Source: Cheiracanthium punctorium (Eukaryota; Arthropoda; Arachnida; Araneae; Cheiracanthiidae). From it: a stretch of 64,000 nucleotides of DNA. The notes below the pieces were generated by a model. The model was given only the letters and a program-made list of their open reading frames with translations, was not told the origin of the DNA and searched no databases. Numbering within the stretch: the first letter of the stretch is position 1; the number at the start of each line of letters is the position of its first letter. The DNA is taken from assembly GCA_038373885.1 (NCBI GenBank), contig JAWZYV010013006.1:1-64000 (forward strand), written 5' to 3'. Of the stretch, positions 1 through 9,871 are shown one piece after another. Both the position numbers and the translations under genes were made by a program.

Positions 1-19
1 GCTAATGTCAGTGGCTGTG

Positions 20-21
<2 letters not shown>

Positions 22-61
<40 letters not shown>
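22..61. repeat. poly-T tract
   Basis: Uninterrupted T run of about 40 bases. On the minus strand it could be the poly(A) tail of a retroposed copy, but nothing recognisable lies beside it. The stretch from here to 224 holds no gene I can see. Confidence 0.9.
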
Positions 62-62
<1 letters not shown>

Positions 63-224
63 TAGTGAACACATAGATTTGCAATTTCCAATCCTTCCAA
101 TGAACTTTGTTTTGGACGTACACACAGACTCTACCGCTAAAAGCTGATTCGGTCCCCAGTGGCTGTGGAGTTGGTTTTATAAAAGGGGAAAAAAAGTAAT
201 CCCTTTTATCTATTTTATTAATTA

Positions 225-731
225 CAGTAAAACCTGTTTTTAAAGACCACCACTGGGACCGAGAAAATGTGGTCTTTAAGGAGGGTCGGTCTTTGAATTC
301 AGGTAATACGATACATTTTGACAAAATTTTAAGCGTACTTAATTTTATCAATAGAATTGGAATTTATTTGATAATTACCTGATTATCACTGAAATGGCTT
401 TTATATAGATATAATTAATAAAAAGCATCTATGTATTTACTTTTTATAAAATGTAGAGAAAGACAGTGAGATTTTTATACATTTTAATACATGAAATTAG
501 AATATGTTTAAATTTTAAAAAAATTGAAAAATATAATAAAATTTTGCTTTACATGGTAGGTACTTTATTATTTTTTAAAATATGATGTAATAACAGATTG
601 TTTAATCGCTTCTGTACACATGTCAGATGCTTAAATAGTTCATCATCCCCCACCTGCATGGAATAATTAAGCAAGGTGTTAAAGCCTTCTTTTGCTTCAT
701 TGAAAGTGATTGCAGTTTTTTGTGATGTGCT
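225..731 (-). mobile_element. pogo/Tigger-like transposon, 3' terminal part
   Basis: A terminal motif CAGTAAAACCTG begins at 225, directly after a TA dinucleotide, as expected for the Tc1/mariner-pogo superfamily. Inside it, on the minus strand, is the carboxyl end of a transposase (549-731). The opposite terminus is not recognisable nearby. A related terminus ending GGTTTCACTG before TA sits at 8042, but it may belong to a different element. Superfamily assignment rests on the terminus, the TA target and the protein fragment. Confidence 0.55.
549..731 (-). pseudogene. pogo/Tigger-like transposase C-terminal fragment
   Basis: About 60 codons read without a stop on the minus strand, ending in TAA at 549. 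The fragment contains ITFNEAKEGFNTLLNY followed by a short acidic stretch (GDDE) and a basic leucine-rich tail. The ITF(N/E)E lead-in also occurs in fragments at 40716 and 63437 in this window, each next to a CAGT-type terminus, which supports a shared transposase family. The DDE catalytic core is absent, so this is a remnant. Confidence 0.5.
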
Positions 732-751
732 TCATCAGAAGATGATTTATT

Positions 752-789
752 GGTTGATTCCTACTTTAGGACCCCCACTCTCGCCAACG
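752..789 (+). repeat. outer inverted repeat, left copy
   Basis: A 38-bp block that is the exact reverse complement of 4768-4805. A second perfect pair is nested inside it (1766-1793 with 4636-4663). The nested geometry suggests the two arms of one decayed inverted-repeat element, later split by other insertions. Confidence 0.8.
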
Positions 790-1765
790 CGACGATAAAT
801 ATTGATATACAGTTGCCATTACGATTTTTTGTATTTATATTGCAGCCATACGGCAAAGGGTTTATTCGTAAATTTCTCTCAGTAATCAGCCGGTATTCCA
901 GTTGATTTTGCACGTGATCAGTCATGAGTTTTGATCATTGATAAGGCCGTTGCCTACGAAATGCTCATAATATGTAGTATTACATAGGGAAACGATAAGG
1001 TTTAGTATCCTTTTACGCATTTTCGATCTGAGTTTAGAAAATTTCTATTGGCTTTTACCCAGTAAAGTATAATTTCGCAAACACTGGATACTAAATTCCT
1101 GTTTTATTTTCATATTGGTACGTATTAATAGGAGCAGACGATTTCAACTCATTTATATTAGCATCGTCAAGCTCAAATAAATCTGATACGGGAAATTTGG
1201 TTGCTAGGGTAACTTTAAATATTAAAGTATACATATGTATTTTTATTTATGCATTAATGATATAATTTAATATCACGGACGCAAAAATTTCTGGCATCTG
1301 AAAATTGGTTGCTAGGACAATTTTAAATGTTAATATTTTAACTTAAAAGAATTGAGTTCTTTTCGAATTTATTAGTTGATAACTATTTCTAAACAGCGGA
1401 TTCGGTGAATTTATCTATTCTGTTTCTTAATTTGGTGGGGTGTTTTAAATTTGCCTTGCAAATTTTTAAAAATCATTGCAGAATTAGTTCTTTTTGTTAA
1501 TTATTTTAACATTCTGATTCCATTTCCTAAAATTGTTGCGATTCAACATACTTCACTCGTTAAAATAAAGTAAAAATTCACGAATCCGCTTTTAATAAAG
1601 GAAATACATATAAATTTAAAGAACCTGCTCATAAATTCTTGTCAAATGAAGTCATTTGGAACATGTAAGTACATCATTACATTTATTTTACTTGTCAACT
1701 AATTAATTTTAATAATTGTCGTCAAACTCCGTGTTTGGTGCGTTTAATGCTGAATTGTTCACATT
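790..1765. other. no gene seen; AT-rich unique or decayed DNA
   Basis: No open frame of note, tRNA, or bounded repeat is visible. Short motifs recur (two GGTTGCTAGG stretches near 1198 and 1307), which fits an old element that can no longer be delimited. Confidence 0.5.
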
Positions 1766-1793
1766 CAGGGAGTAATAGGGGGAAGGAGATAAA
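1766..1793 (+). repeat. inner inverted repeat, left copy
   Basis: A 28-bp block (CAGGGAGTAATAGGGGGAAG and on) exactly reverse-complementary to 4636-4663. A related ACTCCCTGTT motif also lies near 4183. Confidence 0.8.
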
Positions 1794-2723
1794 CGTTGTA
1801 TGGCAGCAGGCAGGGATTTCCGTCAACAATTTTCGGCAGAAAAAGATGGCGCTGCAATAAAAATCCTCCCTGTTTGTCGTCTGCTTCCTCCTACCCCTTC
1901 CCCAACCGGTTTCAGTTTTCCCGCCTTTCCACCTCTTGTTCCTTTGTCGCTGTTCGTTTCCAGAAAATTTTCGACTATGTTTTTCCGGAAAATTTTCAAT
2001 GTCAAAAAGACAATTTTTCATGGAACATATTTGAGCTTTCTATATTTTCTTTTATTAGTCAATTTCTGTACTATTTAAACAAAAAATATAAGTCATAATT
2101 CTAACATTGTAATCTACATGAATAAAATTTAAGTTTGATTCTGTTTTATACTTTCAAATTCTGCTTCTACATCTGAGCATGACCTATCAAAGGAATGCAC
2201 AGACACAATATTCTCTGTTAGTAGTAGTAATTCTGATTTAGACTACCTCGTGTTCTGCAGTTCAGAGAGTGACCCAGAAAGTTTGTAGAAAAAATTGGGA
2301 CTAAAATATTCAAAATAATATTTTATTATTTTTTTTCCTGAAAATTCGTATTGCCTAAATTTTTTCTTTACTAATAAAAATAAATAAATAAATAAAAGAA
2401 AGAAAGAAAGGAAAAGGAAAGAAATCAAAGCTAACATATTTTTATAGTAATTTGTTTTTTCCATATGAATCACCACAACAAATAAAAACAAACTTTAATC
2501 TCAATTTTCTACCTGAGTTACATAAGGCAAACAGATTGGATACTTGAAAAAGAGCTAAAAATATTAAGTAAATTAGTATAAATTCAATCCTCCCAAATTT
2601 TAAAATGAATATTATTGCATCATACCCAAACTAATTCAGTGGAAGTCATAAGATAAAAGCATCTGCATTAAAGCACACGTCTCTCTCATAAATAACTTAT
2701 TTAATAAATAACATGTTTCACAC
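1794..2723. other. no gene seen; GC-rich patch then AT-rich DNA
   Basis: The part 1800-1975 is pyrimidine- and GC-richer than its surroundings. Overlapping short open frames on both strands there look like composition effects. A serine-rich open stretch of about 43 codons (about 2158-2289, plus strand) ends in a stop and matches nothing I recognise. A GAAA-type purine tract lies at 2397-2430. Confidence 0.4.
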
Positions 2724-2727
2724 TTAA

Positions 2728-3185
2728 CCCTTTAACGCGCAGTGTTCCCGCTCTGGGAACACCCAACTCTGACGTTTTGACTGTTGCCAGTCACAAAGAA
2801 TAGATTTGATTTCTATAAAAAATAGTTGCGGGTGACATAGCTCCACGAGAATCCTTTACTTTTTAGCACGTCATTTCCCGTAAAAAATGGTCACGATTAT
2901 TTTTAACAGCACTGACATCTGCCGAAAAATGGAAGAATGCGAGAACAGCTGGATAGATTGCCCAATGCTGAAAAAAGGGCAGCCGTTCAATCTTCTCTAG
3001 ACAGATCTAGAGACCCTTTTTTTCGTAGATGGCTGTGTCGGGCACAGCCAGCTGTCGGCAAAAAAGGGGTCCCTAGTTCTGTGGCACGCGATGTGACGAT
3101 CGTCCGCCATCTTGCTGGTGATTAAGTCGAGCGATGGCGCGGCTTCCCTTTTTTCAGCATTGGGAAAGTGTTGCGCCTCAAAGGG
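2728..3185. mobile_element. piggyBac-like MITE (TTAA target duplication)
   Basis: The element starts CCCTTTAACGCGC after TTAA (2724-2727) and ends GCGCCTCAAAGGG before TTAA (3186-3189), the arrangement typical of piggyBac elements. Next to the left end is a perfect hairpin, GTGTTCCC-gctct-GGGAACAC. Inside, CCCAATGCTGAAAAAAGGG (about 2963-2981) reappears inverted at about 3147-3166, and a GGCTGTG/CACAGCC hairpin lies near 3031-3048. No coding capacity, so it is non-autonomous. Confidence 0.75.
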
Positions 3186-3544
3186 TTAAACGAAATTCTC
3201 AGGGATGTGCCAGCTGCTCCAAATTGTGCCAAATCAATCCTGATGTGCCAATCTGCTACAAAAAGATCATTTTTGGACACCCCCCCTGAAAAATTTCTGG
3301 CTACGCCCCTGCCTTAAATTATTACAGTTTGAACATAAAAAAATAATAATAACTAAAATTACCAAATCTTGGCTTCTAAAATATGAATATGTTTGAAAAA
3401 GAAGAATATTGTTCATCATCAAAGAATAAAAGAAACCTCCATTCTATACATTTATTATTTCTTTCAAGTGCTACTTTAAAAGAACTTACCTTATACTCCC
3501 CAATGCAAAATTGCTTCCAGATCAACTATAATTAACAACAAATC

Positions 3545-3965
3545 CAGGGCCCAATTAAAAAAATTCTTGACTATAGGCGCAACTTGGACTTTGGCCCCCG
3601 AACACTGATGTAGGTAGCATGAAATTTGCAAAAGTCAATTACTGTAAATGCCCTAGTTTTGGATTTTTTTTTCTCCCAAAATGGCAATCATCTATTATTT
3701 TTCATGATGAATTTAATGAACAAATTCAAGCTGTACATAAAATAACTAAGAATTTACAACTTTTTTCAAACCCTTTGGTTATAAATGCCGTCTAGTCATC
3801 AAGTAGATTAGCAATTTGTTTAAAATATTTTTGAAAAAATTTGAAAGGTTATATAAAAATCTGCCATCTAAAAGAAAAAAAAAAACAAGAAAAACTTAAG
3901 AAAATTTGAATTGTGTTTTTAGTTTTTTTGGACCTTCAAATGTTGAGGCCCTAGGCCTGGGCCTG
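3545..3965. mobile_element. hAT-type MITE
   Basis: It begins CAGGGCCCAA and ends CCTGGGCCTG, imperfect terminal inverted repeats with the CAG...CTG ends common in hAT elements. Flanks AACAAATC (3537-3544) and AACAAATA (3966-3973) agree at 7 of 8 bases, an aged 8-bp target duplication. The interior is AT-rich and non-coding. Confidence 0.65.
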
Positions 3966-3973
3966 AACAAATA

Positions 3974-4635
3974 AAATACCTAGACAAAATTTTCATGCCG
4001 TAATTACCTCACTGAAATTCAGCATGAAAATTAGGAACACTAATTTCGATTGTTGATTTATTTATATAAAAAACGGGGGGGGGGAGGGAGAATATAAAAA
4101 CCATGTATGAGCATCAATATATATTGTTCTCATTTACGAGTAAGAAACGGAATTCAAAGAGATCATAACCCATTCCATAATACTCCCTGTTGACTAAATT
4201 CATCCCTATTTGTGGCGGCGAAGCGAAACGCCGAGAGAACGGAAGGCCCATATTTTCATGCCGTAAAAATGTTTGTTCACTGCGGCACCATAAAAAAGGA
4301 GGTCGTCGGTAGGTTTCCCTCCCTGGTAAATTCTCCCTCCCTGTCGTCTGCTTCGGTGGAAGCCGCCGTCGGTAAGTTTCGGTTGTCGATAAATAAATTC
4401 TTGCTTAAATTCGCCTAGAAAAAGGTTCGGAAAAAATACAAAACTGTGTTTTATTAATAAAAGTACTCAAGTAGAGTTATTTTTGTTTCACATTTTACGT
4501 TAAAATATGTTTTCCTTTTTATAAAATGCATAATTGGCTCATTTGCTCATAGGGAGTAATGCTAAACACGGGAGGAGGTCGATCGTTGCGCCTCCTTTTT
4601 GTGTGCGGCGGAGTTGACGTTCTCAAACGTTTCGC
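3974..4635. other. no gene seen; includes GC-rich island
   Basis: 4212-4400 is GC-richer and gives a 68-codon open frame that I do not recognise. Homopolymer G run at 4075-4084. Short ACTCCCTGTT-type motifs (near 4183 and, inverted, near 4552) resemble the inner inverted repeat at 4636-4663. Confidence 0.4.
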
Positions 4636-4663
4636 TTTATCTCCTTCCCCCTATTACTCCCTG
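4636..4663 (-). repeat. inner inverted repeat, right copy
   Basis: Exact reverse complement of 1766-1793. Confidence 0.8.
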
Positions 4664-4767
4664 TTCACATTAATTTCATCCAGTTTCTCTAGGAAGCGTT
4701 AAACTTGTGCGCATGCGCGATCACGGACTGTTGACAGGAAGGTTCGCCAAAACGCGGCGATTTTTTA

Positions 4768-4805
4768 CGTTGGCGAGAGTGGGGGTCCTAAAGTAGGAAT
4801 CAACC
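4768..4805 (-). repeat. outer inverted repeat, right copy
   Basis: Exact reverse complement of 752-789. It lies about 120 bases left of the Penelope-like insertion. Confidence 0.8.
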
Positions 4806-4920
4806 GATTTATTTTCACTGCAAACAGTTTGTTCATTCTTATTTTCAGATTCCGTCACTGATGTACTAAATTGTGCATAAATAGCGTATTCTTTAGTGAC
4901 ACTACACAAAAAGTTCTAAT

Positions 4921-4934
4921 CACAACCATATAAT
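4921..4934. repeat. target-site duplication of Penelope-like element, left
   Basis: CACAACCATATAAT, identical to 6883-6896. Confidence 0.85.
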
Positions 4935-4975
4935 AAAAACATATAAAACATTATTTAATACGGCGGATTAATTAG

Positions 4976-5153
4976 TTAAAATTTTTTATTTGGGAATACC
5001 TTATTCCCCCGTACACGATATATATTTCGGTTACACACATAACCATCTTCAGTCGTTTCTGGATCTCTCACTAATGGTGGCTTCTTTTTATATCTTCTTC
5101 GTTCTTCTTCTTGAAAGTTCGATGCATGACGTCATCCCATGATTGGTCGATGG
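4976..5153 (-). repeat. inverted copy of the Penelope-like 3' end
   Basis: Reverse complement of 6715-6881 with few changes. It shares the CCATCGACCAATCATGGGAT stretch and the hammerhead-like core. Confidence 0.85.
5015..5056 (-). ncRNA. hammerhead-ribozyme-like motif (5' copy)
   Basis: On the minus strand it is the same 42-base motif as at 6802-6843: CTGAAGA, a 5-bp stem with 6-base loop, then GAAA. Being part of the inverted left end, it faces the opposite way to the coding region. Activity is untested, and one extra base follows the CTGAAGA core. Confidence 0.35.
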
Positions 5154-5199
5154 TTTTCGGTTACAAAGTTTTCGGTTACAAGTTTCGGTTTCGGTTTAA

Positions 5200-5261
5200 A
5201 GTTTTTAGTTTATTATTGATTTCGTAGTCGACCACGAAAATCAATAATAAACTAAAAACTT
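5200..5261. repeat. near-perfect palindrome inside Penelope-like element
   Basis: Arms of about 28 bp (AAAGTTTTTAGTTTATTATT and its complement) around a centre near AGTCGAC. It sits exactly between the inverted 5' piece and the truncated reverse transcriptase frame, so it probably marks a strand-switch junction made during insertion. Confidence 0.8.
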
Positions 5262-6770
5262 TAATAAAAATTGGTACCTGGCCAGATCAGAAAGGTCCGA
5301 ACTATAACAATACCGCTAATTTCGCCCCACGGATTTTCGCTAAATTTAATGATCATAAAAATCCCCCCTCCCTTCGCCCAATCGTGAGCAAATGTGAAGG
5401 CCCCACCTACACTCTTGAAAAATATATGAAAGATATACTGCAAGAAATTATACCCCCCTCTAACAGCACTCTAACTTCCACCGACGATTTCATTAAAAAC
5501 ATCCGCAATTATAAACTTGATGAAAACGATATTATGGTAAGTTTCGATGTTGTAAATCTATACCCGTCAATAGATATTAAGGAAATGAACCAAATTATTA
5601 ACAAACAAATTCAAAGTAGTTTTAAAGATATAGACATAATTAACACCCTAACTAGTGCAATAAATCTAATTTTAAATAACTCATATTTTCAATATAATAA
5701 TCACTTCTACCAACAAATAAAAGGAGTCCCCATGGGCTCCCCCATATCCGGAATAATTGCCGACTGGAAAATGAGAATCCTTGAAGAACAGATTAAACAG
5801 ACACACAATAATACCATCAAACTTTGGCTTCGCTATGTCGACGATATCTTCGCTATCCTTACCACCCACAATAATGAAGAAAATAATTTGATCAATCAAC
5901 TTAATGCCATAGACCCGAACATTAAATTTACCTACGAAAAAGAAATCAATAATAGCCTCAATTACTTAGATGTGAACATAACCAGAAACAATAATCTCAT
6001 TGAGACCACCATTTTTCGAAAACCTACTTGTAATAATACTAATATAGTAAATTTTAAATCTAAAACCCCTTTCAACTATAAAATTGCTGCTATTCGTTCC
6101 TATATCGACCGCGCTTTCAAAGTGTGTTCTAACAACGAACTCCTTCAAAAAGAAATTGCTTTCATAAAGAAACAATGTCAAGACGCCCACTACCCTCGAG
6201 AAATTTTCGACAAAGTTTTCAAAGCTAGGCAACGTAAATTAAATGTTATAGACAACCGTCAAAAAGATAAACCACGTTTTACTACCGCTATCCCCTTTAG
6301 CCGAGGGATAGCCAATAAACTTTCTAATATCGCCAGTAAAAAGAACTTCCGTATTCCAATTAAACCTAATAAAACAATCTTTCAGCGCATTAGATCGGAA
6401 AAAGACCCAATCAACCCCATCGAAACCGCAGGGATCTATAAAATTAATTTTATGTCAAACGATACTAATAAAGAAAATTGCTACATCGGCGTTACAAAAA
6501 GGAAAATTAAAGAGCGAAAAAAACGAACATTTTAAAGACATTAACCTCCAGAAACAAAGTACCGCTCTAGCCCGTCTTGCTTTGAAAGAGCCCATTACCA
6601 TTGATTTTAAAAATATTAAAAAAATAGCCAACTTTAAAAATAGTATATATGCCTACATTCGTGAGAGCTTAGAAATAATGACGACAGAGGGCAGCATCAA
6701 CGATACGCTTCATACCATCGACCAATCATGGGATGACGTCATGCATCGAACTTTCAAGAAGAAGATATAA
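5228..6770 (+). pseudogene. Penelope-like reverse transcriptase / GIY-YIG endonuclease
   Basis: The frame is open from 5228 to 6535, then continues one frame over to 6770. Visible reverse transcriptase blocks are LRPIVSKCEGPTY near the amino end, MVSFDVVNLYPSID (first catalytic Asp region), GVPMGSPISG, and LWLRYVDDIFAIL with the YVDD active site. The carboxyl end shows AGIYKINF...CYIGVTKRK, the two halves of a GIY-YIG nuclease. A run of seven A residues at 6517-6523 carries a frameshift: the current frame stops at 6535, while the neighbouring frame carries on with nuclease-like sequence to a stop after position 6767. The amino-terminal part of the family is missing because of 5' truncation, and there is no plausible ATG at the start. 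The product would copy RNA and nick target DNA in an intact relative. Confidence 0.8.
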
Positions 6771-6881
6771 AAAGAAGCCGCCATTAGTGAGAGATCCAGA
6801 AACGACTGAAGATGGTTATGTGTGTAACCGAAATATATATCGTGTACGGGGGAATAAGGTATTCCCAAATAAAAAATTTTA
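6715..6881 (+). repeat. Penelope-like 3' end, pairs with 4976-5153
   Basis: Direct-orientation terminal block. It overlaps the last codons of the endonuclease frame and ends in an A/T-rich tail before the target duplication. Confidence 0.8.
6802..6843 (+). ncRNA. hammerhead-ribozyme-like motif (3' copy)
   Basis: CTGAAGA (6806-6812), stem II GGTTA/TAACC with loop TGTGTG (6814-6829), then GAAA (6830-6833) and ATATATAT, which can form a tiny stem III. ACGA (6802-6805) pairs with TCGT (6840-6843) as stem I. This is the CUGANGA-stem-GAAA order of type I hammerheads, known in Penelope-like elements with very short stem III. A base inserted after the core A may weaken or abolish cleavage. Confidence 0.4.
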
Positions 6882-6882
6882 A

Positions 6883-6896
6883 CACAACCATATAAT
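6883..6896. repeat. target-site duplication of Penelope-like element, right
   Basis: CACAACCATATAAT, identical to 4921-4934. Confidence 0.85.
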
Positions 6897-7142
6897 TCAT
6901 GGGCTAAATTATCATAAGTATGGACATTATTTTATGCGATGGAATTATTGAAATCATTATCCCTCTCATCTTCAGGGCATACAGTGAACGATTCAATATA
7001 ATGTCTAAATGCATAAAATTCTATTTTCAATAAATATCCTCCAAGAAGCAGTAACACAAGTAACTGCGTGCATCCCGCTATTGCGTACAGTGACTCCATG
7101 GATTATTTAGTGACTGGAAGCTGTGTTACAACTCAACTAAAC

Positions 7143-7585
7143 CAGGCCCGGACTGGGAGGGTAGGAGCCCGCCCGTCTCAAGAGAAGGGGGGGTGTTATT
7201 GTGTAACCGATAAATAATAAACTTTTGGGGTATGGGGGAGGTACGGTGTTATTCATTAATTATGGTGATATTCATTAATTATGACATTTAATGCATTAAT
7301 AAAATATTGATATATTAATTAATATGCATCATTCACTAATTAATCCCTTGTTCATTCGGGAACCCTCTCTCAAAAAAGTTTGTGAACTACTTTTAAAATG
7401 AAGTGTTTTGAAGCCTTCTGGGGCGCAATTGCAGCTGCAAAAAATTTTGTGTGTCAAACTTCATTCAAGTGCTACCAGTATAGCACTTTTTTTATTTTCT
7501 TTCTTTTTTCTGTCAGGGAGGGCCCGCCGAGGGTGAGGGCCCACCCGTCTGCAGACAGTCGGACACCCTGGCCAGACCAGGCCTG
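7143..7585. mobile_element. hAT-type MITE with perfect 8-bp target duplication
   Basis: Ends CAGGCCCGGACTGG and CCAGACCAGGCCTG are imperfect inverted repeats. AACTAAAC flanks both sides exactly (7135-7142 and 7586-7593). The interior has AATTAAT-type repeats and a pyrimidine-rich right half. No transposase. Confidence 0.8.
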
Positions 7586-7626
7586 AACTAAACAAGTGTC
7601 AACTTTCGTTTTTATCATACCGTGTG

Positions 7627-7775
7627 CAAGGGCGTAGCCAGGATTTTCATTAGGGGGGGGGGGCAGGACATTGAGTCTAACCGGAGAATGCCCGGTTTGT
7701 CATAATCAGACCCTATGACTAGCTCATTTTAGGGGGGCAGCTGCCCCACCCTGCCCCTCGGTGGCTACGCCCATG
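7627..7775. mobile_element. hAT-type MITE, GGGCGTAGCC family
   Basis: Ends CAAGGGCGTAGCC and GGCTACGCCCATG. The 8-bp duplication ACCGTGTG is exact (7619-7626 and 7776-7783). Members of the same terminal family lie at 22528-22696 and 42208-42379. Confidence 0.8.
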
Positions 7776-7829
7776 ACCGTGTGATTGCTGATCATCCGAA
7801 CAACGAACTTGCTCAAATAGAGGAAAATA

Positions 7830-8042
7830 AGGATTTTTTTAAGAATTTGCGGTCGTTAAAATAGGATTTTAAATAAATTTGTTTCTTATACATAGCGGTC
7901 GTTGGTCGCGTCAGGCAGGTGGTCGTTCAATAAGGAAAATAAACCATTATTTATAATTATATGGTACTCGGGACCGCTAAGACTTGGTCGCTAAAACCAG
8001 GTGGTCGTTAAATACGGGGGTCGTTCAACACAGGTTTCACTG
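7830..8042. mobile_element. Tc1/pogo-type terminus with repeated GGTCGTT motifs
   Basis: Ends GGTTTCACTG before TA (8043-8044). Spaced GGTCGTTAAA, GGTCGTTGG, GGTCGTTCAA and GGTCGCTAAA motifs resemble diverged terminal repeats of TA-targeting elements. The matching left end was not identified. The 225 terminus (CAGTAAAACCTG) is a possible partner. Confidence 0.4.
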
Positions 8043-8387
8043 TATATTTTTGCACTATTTACTTTTTGTTTTCAAGAGTTAAAAATAACTGATCTCAAAT
8101 TTCATCCGTTTAAGTACAGTATTTTTTCCATTGTTATAGAAGAAATGTTTTATGATTTATTAATGACTATGTCATTTTATCTCTCGCCCCCTTTATTGAA
8201 AATTGTCCGAAAAATGTGTCCCGAAAATGCGACATAAAAGTAAGAATAAATTGTTGAGTAATGAATTGTTTATTTTTTTATATATGTCTTATCCTCCTGA
8301 ATTCTGTATCCCTCAATAAACACTTATCTATTTAACTGTAACTGTGCTTGCGCACGCATTCTTTTTACTTCTTCTATACCTTTTTCA

Positions 8388-8503
8388 CTTAGCGTAAATA
8401 CGGGTTAAGAGCCCTTAGAAAGACCTCCACGGAGGGCACCCCACCCATAGGCCTAGAGCCCACGCGTAGCTAATCTGCCGTAATCCCACAAACACAAGCA
8501 AAT
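8388..8503 (+). mobile_element. 5'-truncated SINE fragment
   Basis: Shares CGTAAATACGGG...CCCTTAGAAAG and ATAGGCCTAG with the fuller SINE at 18300-18543, and ends in CACAAACACAAGCAAA. It is flanked by TATACCTTTTTC (8376-8387) and TATACTTTTTCC (8504-8515), an aged duplication. The homologous position in copy 2 (about 62313-62325) is uninterrupted, which proves insertion. Confidence 0.75.
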
Positions 8504-8710
8504 ATACTTTTTCCCTTCTTGATGTTACCTTGTTATGTGATGTGCCTGTTTCTTCCGTTCTAATAATATGTTATGTTAAAATCCCACGTTTACTATGTTT
8601 GTGCCATAACTCTGCTAACATTTCTAAAAGGTTATGGACACTAGATGGATTAATTTATTTATCTGCTGATTTTTAACGTTCGTTTCAAGGCTGCATCATT
8701 CATCCTCAAA

Positions 8711-9777
8711 ATGGCGACTGGAACTTGGCGAATTGAAACCCTGAATAAAGATAATTACGAAACATGGAAAATGCAAATGAAAGCGCTTTTAATAAAGAAT
8801 GATGCCTGGATTTATGCATCAGGTTCAAAGCCTAAACCTGAAGTTTTGGAAAATGACGAAAAATCGCAAGAAGAGTTCGATACGTGGGTCTCCAAATGGA
8901 CGAAAAAGCAAAAGCAGATATAATTCTCTGTAAATCGCCATCTGAACTCGAACAAATAAAAAATTGTGACACTTCATCAGATGTCTTGAAAAAACTGGGA
9001 GAAATCTATCAGTCTAAAGGACCTGCTCGTAAAGCTGCGTGATGAAATCTTTAATTCAATATAAAATACCCGACTCGTCTAATGGAATTCACGACCATTT
9101 GAGAAAATTCTTCGACATAGTGGACAGACTTTCAGAAATGGATATCTAAATAGACGACGACTTGCTGACTGTAATGCTGTTATATAGCCTCCCTTCTACT
9201 TTCGACAATTTCCGATGTGCTATGGAATCAAGAGATGAGCTTCCGAAGCCAGAAATACTCAGAATCAAATGCCAGGCGTAACGATGATAGACAAGTGGAA
9301 GACTCAGGTGCTTTCGTGGCTGCTCCTAGAAAACATGCGTCTAAAAATAAAAATTATGGAAAATACTCGGGCCAGCCGACTCATAAAATTAAGGATACAT
9401 CAAGAATAACTTGTAAAAGGTATAAACGCATCGAGCACTGGGCTACCGAATGTGAAAGTGGAAAAAGAATAATTTTAAACATAAGCCTAACAGCATGGAT
9501 TCTTATCCACTCGGATGACTCGCCAATAGAGTTACCATGCGAAATACAGCAACCCTACGCGCCTAAAGCTCTCTCAACAATATCCAATAACGAAAAGCAA
9601 AATTTTTGGTGTGTTAAGATAGATACTAAAAATTATATAAGTTACTTCAGTTATCATCGACCCACTTTTGCATTTGCAAGGAAAGACCAGGAAACCCTCC
9701 TACTTCCAGTCGATGAAATAAATGTAAAGGAAGAATATAAGAAAAAGAAAAAAGGGGCGAGAGATAAAATGACATAG
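8711..9777 (+). pseudogene. Copia-type gag remnant
   Basis: Starts MATGTWRIETLNKDNYETW, the usual opening of Copia-type Gag (UBN2/DUF4219-like). The open frame stops at 8923, and recognisable Gag sequence then continues in other frames through about 9270 (KAALMKSLIQ..., LLTVMLLYSLPSTFDNFRCA, ESRDELPKPEILRIK). The zinc knuckle near 9409 has lost a cysteine and its glycine (CKRYKRIEHWATEC). From about 9480 an unrelated-looking stretch of about 90 codons (EIQQPYAPKALSTIS...FWCVKIDTKNYISYFSYH) remains open and is conserved in copy 2. Frameshifts and stops make the gag dead. Confidence 0.75.
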
Positions 9778-9871
9778 TCCATTAATATCGTTTTAATATG
9801 GCAATAATGAAACTAAAAAATTAGGGGGGTTCATGGGGGTCTCCCTTGACGGAAGCTCAAAGACCGAATTT

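Larger units (their letters stand above)
4935..6882 (+). mobile_element. Penelope-like retroelement, 5'-truncated with inverted ends
   Basis: Flanked by a perfect 14-bp duplication (4921-4934 and 6883-6896). It carries a Penelope-type reverse transcriptase followed by a GIY-YIG endonuclease, the diagnostic domain order of endonuclease-bearing Penelope-like elements. The left end (4976-5153) is an inverted copy of the right end (6715-6881), with a 9-base length difference. Complex, partly inverted ends are known for this class. A fold-back palindrome (5200-5261) joins the inverted 5' piece to the coding region, which has lost the reverse transcriptase amino end. A broken frame near 6520 means it is not active. 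Confidence 0.85.

Noticed and set aside
225..8042. A single 7.8-kb TA-flanked element joining CAGTAAAACCTG and CAGGTTTCACTG ends
   Set aside because: The termini are similar but diverge after about 14 bases and the interior motifs differ (GGTCTTT versus GGTCGTT). Two elements are more likely, though not excluded.
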